A DNA stretch of 54,114 bases, taken from NCBI GenBank assembly GCA_041658075.1, contig JBBAAW010000004.1, forward strand, positions 1-54,114, read 5' to 3'. Below the pieces are notes generated by a model. It saw only the letters and a list, made by a program, of their open reading frames with translations, was not told where the DNA came from and did no database searches. Of this stretch, positions 49,564 to 54,114 are shown in pieces; positions within the stretch are counted from its first letter, which is position 1, and the number at the start of each line of letters is the position of its first letter. This stretch comes from JBBAAW01 sp041658075 (GTDB lineage: Bacteria > Patescibacteriota > WWE3 > UBA101185 > UBA10185). Both the position numbers and the translations under genes were made by a program.

Positions 49564-49916
49564 AGTTTTTCCAATTTCGTATATTTCTTAGCGTTTCCTT
49601 TAGCCTTTGTAACCGGATATCTTCCTTCGTTTTTTATGATCTTTTTCTCCAAAGCGTTCAGAATATCAATCTTTAGATCGTGACTCATTAATAAAACCCA
49701 ATATAAAACATCGGCAAGCTCCTCCCCTATGTCATCCCTGTTAGTGACAACATGCTTTTCCATTTCCTCTTTGTTCTTCCATTGAAAATGTTCCATCACC
49801 TCGCCAGCTTCTAGCACTAGTGAGAGAGCTACATCTTTGGGATTGTGAAACTGTTTCCAATTTCTTGCATCGCGGAAGGATATTATTCTGGATGTCAACT
49901 CCTTAACTTTGGTCAT
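49560..49916 (-). CDS. MazG-like nucleotide pyrophosphohydrolase (island)
   Basis: 118 residues from the ATG at 49916 (MTKVKELTSR); TTG codons further up at 49937 would add a short tail. The all-alpha NTP-pyrophosphatase pattern is clear: FRDARNWKQFHNPKDVALSL, VLEAGEVMEHFQW and IGEELADVLYWVLLM, with the four metal-binding acids, followed by KNEGRYPV. This is the RS21-C6/MazG-like single-domain type. It is the first gene of a minus-strand unit and overlaps the helicase gene by 4 bases (ATGA). Nucleotide-pool enzymes in such pairs may alter alarmone or phage-modified dNTP levels; that is inference. Confidence 0.88.
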   Translation of the reverse strand: MTKVKELTSRIISFRDARNWKQFHNPKDVALSLVLEAGEVMEHFQWKNKEEMEKHVVTNRDDIGEELADVLYWVLLMSHDLKIDILNALEKKIIKNEGRYPVTKAKGNAKKYTKLEKL

Positions 49917-50031
49917 AATCAAGCCTAGCCCCAACAATTTTTATAAGTTTATACGAAGATCTGTGCGCTATTTTACACCATTTTTTACTGGTCAGACATT
50001 GTTAATAAGTAACAGGGATGATTTTTAGATA

Positions 50032-50598
50032 CTAGAACAGGCTCTGAAGTTCGGTTTTTATAATCTCAAAAGCAGGGACTACAGACAAAAGCAGGGAGAA
50101 CAATGCAAGAAAGATTAACCTCGAGAGTATTGCTAGGCTGTTGTCCGGTCTGTCCGGAATAGTTAATTCACTTAATTGTTTAAGCGCGCTAGGACGGTCG
50201 AAATTCTGCATTTCCCCTATATTGCTAGTCTCGATTGCCTTACGCCTAACTTTAATACTTTCATCGATAACCTTTAAGTACGTGTAAAGTTGCCTTTTTA
50301 GACCATTAATTTCTTTTGTAATTAATATACCGACGTGAAAAAGGGCATACACGATTATTGCAAACAGATAGACTAGAGCTAAGTAAGCAAAAAATTTTAG
50401 ATATATAACTTTTGAACCTAAGACTGGGATTGTGAACGCGGCTATTGCGCCTGCAATAAGAGCGTAGTGAAGTACTACATTTCTGTACTGCGCAATGGTT
50501 TCTACAAGTACAGGCATGATGGATGAGCCAACACTCTCCCGCACTTTGTAATTCTTTTCTATATCATTTTGCAGGATTTGTTTTGTTTTTTCGTCCAT
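50032..50598 (-). CDS. Small membrane protein, unknown (SLATT-like layout)
   Basis: 188 residues with two adjacent membrane helices (VVLHYALIAGAIAAFTIPVL; LKFFAYLALVYLFAIIVYAL) after a charged N-terminal helix, a cytoplasmic helical stretch (KRQLYTYLKVIDESIKVRRK), and a third helix near the end (RLIFLALFSLLLSVVPAF). I recognise no family. Two to three helices with a coiled region recall SLATT pore-type effectors in defence operons, but this is only a resemblance. The promoter TGCTATAAT (50615-50623, minus strand) ends 16 bases before the ATG. Confidence 0.55.
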   Translation of the reverse strand: MDEKTKQILQNDIEKNYKVRESVGSSIMPVLVETIAQYRNVVLHYALIAGAIAAFTIPVLGSKVIYLKFFAYLALVYLFAIIVYALFHVGILITKEINGLKRQLYTYLKVIDESIKVRRKAIETSNIGEMQNFDRPSALKQLSELTIPDRPDNSLAILSRLIFLALFSLLLSVVPAFEIIKTELQSLF

Positions 50599-50614
50599 AG
50601 AAATGGGCGACAGT

Positions 50615-50623
50615 ATTATAGCA
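50615..50623 (-). promoter_or_regulatory. Extended -10 of the membrane-protein gene
   Basis: TGCTATAAT on the minus strand, 16 bases before the ATG at 50598; short leader of about 9 bases. Confidence 0.5.
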
Positions 50624-50768
50624 AAACTCCGTCCAACGGTGCATTTTGCTTGTGGTGGGTCGATCGGTTATATTTCGTGGTTCTTATCCCATCCATTTTC
50701 CCCGAAGCCACACATTATTTATAGGTCACAAGAGATTTTGTCGTTAAAATCTGACCATATTACTAACA

Positions 50769-51237
50769 TCAGTAAAATAGTTCCCGGCTGTACTGGCTGG
50801 CAGCGTTTCCTTCCAAACCTTTGGCTTGCATAGTGTCCGCAATCTGTCGCGTGGAAAGTTCGGCCAAGGCAGTAAAGACCAGTTCCGCGTCCGTCATATG
50901 ATCGCGTAAATTTTGCGTTTTCAAACCCTTTAGTTGTTTATACTCCTTTACGGTTAAGTCGCTCCATTCTTCATGGATGATGTTAGTTAAAATGGCGTAT
51001 TCATCCTGTTCCGTAACCTCGTGCTCTTTCCAACTTCGCTAACCACAGTTTAAATGGCTCGGCATTGGGGGACGGGATGGATTGGATAAGATGGGGGTAG
51101 TTTGGATGGACGCAATATCGGTCAAAGTCAAAGTACAAACCCAAATAAAACACAAAGTAATTAAGTTTTCGTTGTGTATCGTATATAATGTCAAAATGCT
51201 TGAAGGTGCGGATAATTTTACAATTTATAAACGACAC
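50769..51237 (-). pseudogene. BRO-family antirepressor relic
   Basis: Minus strand. The upper part (from 51237) reads into PHLIQSIPSPNAEPFKLWLAKL, the end of the BRO-N domain. A frame change near 51025 then gives KEHEVTEQDEYAILTNIIHEEW, SDLTVKEYKQLKGLKTQNLRD (in part), HMTDAELVFTALAELSTRQIAD and AKGLEGNAASQ, ending at TGA 50769-50771. This is the C-terminal half of the same phage-antirepressor-like family. The stretch usually lying between the two pieces is missing, and the N-terminus before the SIPSP block is also degraded. A clear remnant of a phage or mobile-element gene. Confidence 0.75.
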
Positions 51238-51373
51238 AAACGATGCCGGGGCAAGAGTTTCCTCAAGTCGTTGTGACGAAAGAAAACAAGGTTGAGTTTG
51301 TTGAAGAGTCTAATAGGTTAAGAAAAAATCAAACTTCGCAAAAATTAGCCCGTATTTTTAGGCAGGAAGACCG

Positions 51374-51433
51374 TAAAAACAACCTTCCGATCATCTTCGT
51401 GATGTCACGAAGAAGCGAAACTTGCCGTAAAGG
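51374..51433 (+). pseudogene. dinD-like fragment
   Basis: One frame reads KQPSDHLRDVTKKRNLP between two stops, almost the same as KQQPSDHLRDVTKMI in the intact dinD 340 bases downstream. About 30 bases are nearly identical, including most of the palindrome found there. The rest of the 312-base gap 51238-51549 contains a possible operator and AT-rich promoter sequence; the 70-codon frame across 51243-51455 reads the palindrome in another phase and is not supported. Confidence 0.5.
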
Positions 51434-51448
51434 CGACTTAGACGGTGT

Positions 51449-51465
51449 ATTATAACAGTTATAAT
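51449..51465. promoter_or_regulatory. 17-bp operator-like palindrome before dinD
   Basis: ATTATAAC, one base, GTTATAAT: a perfect inverted repeat about 85 bases before the dinD start. It fits a dimeric repressor site; it does not match the LexA consensus I know. Confidence 0.45.
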
Positions 51466-51549
51466 TATGAGGTTATCTTATAATTAATCTTCCCATAACC
51501 TATTTACTATTATAGATAAAACTGCTATTTTTGTAGTACCAAGGTTATT

Positions 51550-52377
51550 ATGGATACTTTAATAATTTCCAAATTGCATAAGAATTTTGAGGAGCATGTT
51601 CACGAGGAGAACGGCACAGAATATTGGTTTGCTAGAGATTTACAAAAATTGCTGGGGTATGATCGCTGGGAAAATTTTGAAAACGCGGTCGATAAAGCTA
51701 GGATAGCTTGTAAAAACGCCAAACAACAGCCTTCCGATCATCTTCGTGACGTCACGAAGATGATCCTAAGTGGCAAGGGCGCTCAAAAGTTGATAAATGA
51801 CATCATGCTTACCCGTTATGCCTGTTATTTAATAGCTCAAAATGGTGATCCAAGAAAAGATGAAATTGCTTTTGCTCAAACATATTTCGCGGTACAAACT
51901 CGCAAGCAGGAGGTCATCGTGCAAAGACTGGCTGAATGGGAGCGTTTAAAGGTAAGGCAAAAGCTTTCAGTATCGGAAAAGAATTTATCCGGGATTTTAT
52001 TTGAAAGAAATGTGGATCATCAAGGGTTTGCGCGGATTCGTAGTAAGGGCGACGCAGCTTTGTTTGGAGGGTTAAACACGCAGGATATGAAAGATAAGCT
52101 TGGTGTACCAGATAAAAGACCCCTGGCGGATTTTCTCTCCGCAGTTACTATTACCGCAAAAGAACTGGCTAATCAGGTTACAAGTTTAAATGTAAAAAGA
52201 AGTACCTCTATGGTTGGAGAGAAGCCAATTTCTGATGAGCATGTAAAGAACAACAAAAATGTACGCGTGATGTTAGGGAAAAGTGGTATTCGACCCGAGG
52301 AACTGCCTCCAGAGGAAGACATAAAGAAAATTTCCACCAAAATAAACAAGCTCGGAAAGGGAAAATTATTACCGTAG
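51550..52377 (+). CDS. dinD: DinD-like DNA-damage-inducible protein
   Basis: 275 residues. The N-terminal half is a BRO-N-like/DinD domain: GTEYWFARDLQKLLGYDRWENF (in part), HLRDVTKMIL, SRYACYLI-type LTRYACYLIAQNGDPRK and AQTYFAVQTRKQE. The C-terminal half has FERNVDHQGFARIRSKGD, ALFGGLNTQDMKDKLG and PLADFLSAVTITAKELA, as in DinD of E. coli, an SOS protein that inhibits RecA filament activities. AAGG lies 6 bases before the ATG, so unlike core genes it has a leader (from TATTATA-type boxes about 40 bases up). It contains a 30-bp perfect palindrome. Confidence 0.9.
   Translation: MDTLIISKLHKNFEEHVHEENGTEYWFARDLQKLLGYDRWENFENAVDKARIACKNAKQQPSDHLRDVTKMILSGKGAQKLINDIMLTRYACYLIAQNGDPRKDEIAFAQTYFAVQTRKQEVIVQRLAEWERLKVRQKLSVSEKNLSGILFERNVDHQGFARIRSKGDAALFGGLNTQDMKDKLGVPDKRPLADFLSAVTITAKELANQVTSLNVKRSTSMVGEKPISDEHVKNNKNVRVMLGKSGIRPEELPPEEDIKKISTKINKLGKGKLLP
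51736..51765. repeat. 30-bp perfect palindrome inside dinD
   Basis: GATCATCTTCGTGAC followed by its exact complement, with no spacer; encodes DHLRDVTKMI. A partly degenerate copy is at 51389-51415. It could form a cruciform or serve as a protein site. Confidence 0.8.
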
Positions 52378-52468
52378 TAAACTCGTCTTGCCCACAGGAC
52401 AAAGACATGATAATCCTGTCCTGCAAACCCGTTTTCGAGGACACTCTTGGGAAAAAACCTAGGGGGTG

Positions 52469-52497
52469 TTGCATTTTATGTATTTATTTGGTTAACT
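52469..52497 (+). promoter_or_regulatory. tuf promoter
   Basis: TTGCAT (52469-52474), 17-base spacer, TTAACT (52492-52497) preceded by TGG. The leader of about 35 bases includes AAAGGAAA 6 bases before the ATG. Upstream, CAGGAC and GTCCTG form a weak hairpin after dinD. The promoter lets tuf-rpsJ be expressed independently of fusA. Confidence 0.6.
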
Positions 52498-52538
52498 ATG
52501 CAGGCTAGAATCGCAAAATTTTTAAAGAAAGGAAATTT

Positions 52539-53717
52539 ATGCCAGATTTTATAAGAACTAAACCACATGTTAATGTTGGAACAATGGGTCATGTTGACCA
52601 CGGTAAAACCACACTTACCGCTGCTATTACCAAAGTATTAGCAGAAAAAGGTGGTGCGCAGTATAGAGCGTACGACACAATCGACAGCGCTCCCGAGGAA
52701 AAAGCTCGCGGAATTACTATTAACATTGCGCACATTGAGTACGAAACCGCCAAGAGGCATTATGCGCATATTGATATGCCGGGTCATGCCGACTATATCA
52801 AAAACATGATTACTGGCGCTGCTCAAACGGATGGAGCAATTCTTGTTGTGTCCGCGCCCGACGGTCCCATGCCTCAAACTAGAGAACATATTCTTCTGGC
52901 AAAGCAGGTAGGTGTTCCCGCCATTGTTGTGTTTCTTAATAAGTGCGACATGGTAAGCGATCCAGAAATTTTAGACCTTGTGGAGATGGAAGTTCGAGAG
53001 CTTTTAACCAAATATGGTTTCGACGGCGAGAAAGCTCCCGTTATTAAAGGTTCGGCCGCTAAAGCGTTGGAAGGCGATCCTGCAAGTGTAAAAGCTGTTA
53101 TGGATCTTATGGATGCGGTAGATACCTACATCCCAACTCCTATAAGAGATACCGCCAAGCCTTTTCTTATGCCTATAGAGGATGTTTTTTCTATTAAGGG
53201 CAGAGGTACTGTGGCTACAGGAAAAATTGAAAGAGGCATAGTTAAGGTAAACGACGAAGTTGAAATTGTAGGTATTAGGGAAACCAAAAAGGTGGTAGTT
53301 ACCGGCGTTGAGATGTTTAAAAAGACTCTTAACGAAGGTCAGGCGGGCGACAATGTGGGAATTCTTTTAAGAGGAATCGAGCGAGACGACATTGAAAGAG
53401 GGCAGGTTTTGGCAAAGCCAGGTTCTATTAAGCCTCATTATGAGTTTGATGCAGAAGTTGTTATTCTTTCTAAAGAGGAGGGTGGAAGACATAAAGCATT
53501 TTTTACAGGTTACAGGCCACAGTTTTACTTGAGGACTACGGATGTTACCGGAGATATTACTCTTCCGGAAGGTGTGGAAATGGTTATGCCCGGTGATAGC
53601 TCCAAATTTAGAGTTAAGCTTATTACACCAGTAGCTATAGAGGAGGGTCTACGGTTTGCTATTAGAGAAGGCGGAAAAACTGTGGGAGCTGGGGTTGTTA
53701 CAAAGGTCATTGCTTAA
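52539..53717 (+). CDS. tuf: Elongation factor Tu
   Basis: 392 residues. GTPase that brings aminoacyl-tRNA to the ribosome. G1 GHVDHGKTTLTAAI, ARGITINIAHIEYET (effector loop), DMPGHADYIKNM, NKCDMVSDPE and, in domains 2-3, GRGTVATGKIERG and FRVKLITPVAIEEGLRFAIREGG (in part). Complete. With rpsJ it resumes the str/S10 order that stopped after fusA. Confidence 0.98.
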   Translation: MPDFIRTKPHVNVGTMGHVDHGKTTLTAAITKVLAEKGGAQYRAYDTIDSAPEEKARGITINIAHIEYETAKRHYAHIDMPGHADYIKNMITGAAQTDGAILVVSAPDGPMPQTREHILLAKQVGVPAIVVFLNKCDMVSDPEILDLVEMEVRELLTKYGFDGEKAPVIKGSAAKALEGDPASVKAVMDLMDAVDTYIPTPIRDTAKPFLMPIEDVFSIKGRGTVATGKIERGIVKVNDEVEIVGIRETKKVVVTGVEMFKKTLNEGQAGDNVGILLRGIERDDIERGQVLAKPGSIKPHYEFDAEVVILSKEEGGRHKAFFTGYRPQFYLRTTDVTGDITLPEGVEMVMPGDSSKFRVKLITPVAIEEGLRFAIREGGKTVGAGVVTKVIA

Positions 53718-53730
53718 AGATTGGGGTAAT

Positions 53731-54054
53731 ATGGTCGTAAAAGAGCCAAAAAAAAGCAAAATAAAGATTAGGCTTAACTCTTACGATCATAGAATTATAG
53801 ACCTAAGTTGTGGAAAGATTGTTGATGTGGCGGTAAGAACCGGAGCAAGCGTAGCTGGTCCTATTCCTTTGCCCACTAAGATTGAAAAGTACACAGTGAT
53901 TAGAGGACCTCATATTGACAAAAGATCTAGGGAGCAGTTTGAGATGAGGACTCACAAAAGGTTGCTGGAAGTGGTTGACCCAACTCCTGCCACCATTGAC
54001 GCTCTTTCTCACCTCAGCCTGCCGGCTGGGGTTGGAATTAGCATTAAAGTTTAG
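53731..54054 (+). CDS. rpsJ: Ribosomal protein S10
   Basis: 107 residues from the ATG at 53731, 13 bases after the tuf stop; an ORF start at 53656 would lie inside tuf and is rejected. KIRLNSYDHRIIDLSC, VAGPIPLPTKIEKYTVIRGPHIDKRSREQFEMRTHKRLLEV (in parts) are the S10 core. S10 also joins NusB in antitermination. The last 60 bases of the window (54055-54114) show no gene start I can support; rplC would be expected soon after. Confidence 0.96.
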   Translation: MVVKEPKKSKIKIRLNSYDHRIIDLSCGKIVDVAVRTGASVAGPIPLPTKIEKYTVIRGPHIDKRSREQFEMRTHKRLLEVVDPTPATIDALSHLSLPAGVGISIKV

Positions 54055-54114
54055 TTTTGTTGTGAGTATTCTGTCCAAGCCAATGATAATTAAGGCACAA
54101 CTAATAAAATAGAT

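Noticed and set aside
50603..50833. 76-codon plus-strand frame
   Set aside because: Lies over the promoter of the minus-strand membrane-protein gene and the BRO relic; no support.
51243..51455. 70-codon frame upstream of dinD
   Set aside because: Runs through the palindrome copy in the wrong phase and matches no family; the dinD-like fragment is in another frame.
1..54114. CRISPR array, insertion sequence or integrase
   Set aside because: No spaced direct-repeat series, transposase or recombinase motif was found in any frame; mobile origin of the island rests on gene content and relics only.

Overview
The window looks like a stretch of chromosome from a Candidate Phyla Radiation (Patescibacteria) bacterium, most plausibly in or near the Microgenomates/Katanobacteria. 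I infer this from compact housekeeping genes with overlapping ends, short family members, an S12 protein with an extra segment, a single-protein UvrD-RecB helicase-nuclease, RNase J, and the absence of biosynthetic operons. The assignment is inference; no marker was searched against a database. No tRNA, CRISPR array or transposase was seen.

Layout. 1-2858: end of an M23 peptidase, a membrane-anchored unknown, a VanZ-like protein, tsaE and tsaB (separated by a dispersed repeat) and a decayed NUDIX gene. 2887-9205: MazG-like and deaminase genes in line with secA, divergent from a UvrD/RecB-type helicase-nuclease. 9202-13882 (minus): uvrD-rsmA followed by two FemAB-like genes. 14063-17193: miaB-miaA-AI-2E transporter, whose 3' end overlaps the RNase P RNA gene on the other strand. 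17568-19592: mltG and an unusual stretch with two small genes and several hairpins. 19677-24468: rpsO-pnp, a frameshifted racemase, a nuclease-like protein, and a Lon-type AAA+ ATPase with no protease domain. 24520-33488: a membrane protein, family-4 uracil-DNA glycosylase, RNase J, an HExxH protein, ftsK, two small membrane or stress proteins and lepB. 33625-43540: rpoB-rpoC-rpsL-rpsG-fusA.

After fusA the usual str order is broken. About 9 kb of accessory DNA (43541-52538) separates fusA from tuf-rpsJ. It holds a 3'-5' exonuclease, a repeat-rich boundary, a ribbon-helix-helix/sensor gene coupled to a TIR-domain gene, a MazG-DUF2075 helicase-RadC operon, a small membrane protein, a BRO antirepressor relic and dinD. 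It reads as a defence or mobile-DNA island. The RHH-TIR pair is the best candidate here for an undescribed system.

The strongest window-wide pattern is in gene starts. At least eleven genes that begin transcription units have a -10 hexamer (often TGnTATNAT) ending only 6-7 bases before the start codon, so their mRNAs should begin at or within a base or so of the AUG/GUG: leaderless transcription. Many genes inside operons (for example rpoC and the YtxH-like gene), and a few first genes (tuf, the gene at 19306, dinD), keep Shine-Dalgarno sites. The pattern also corrects several gene starts.
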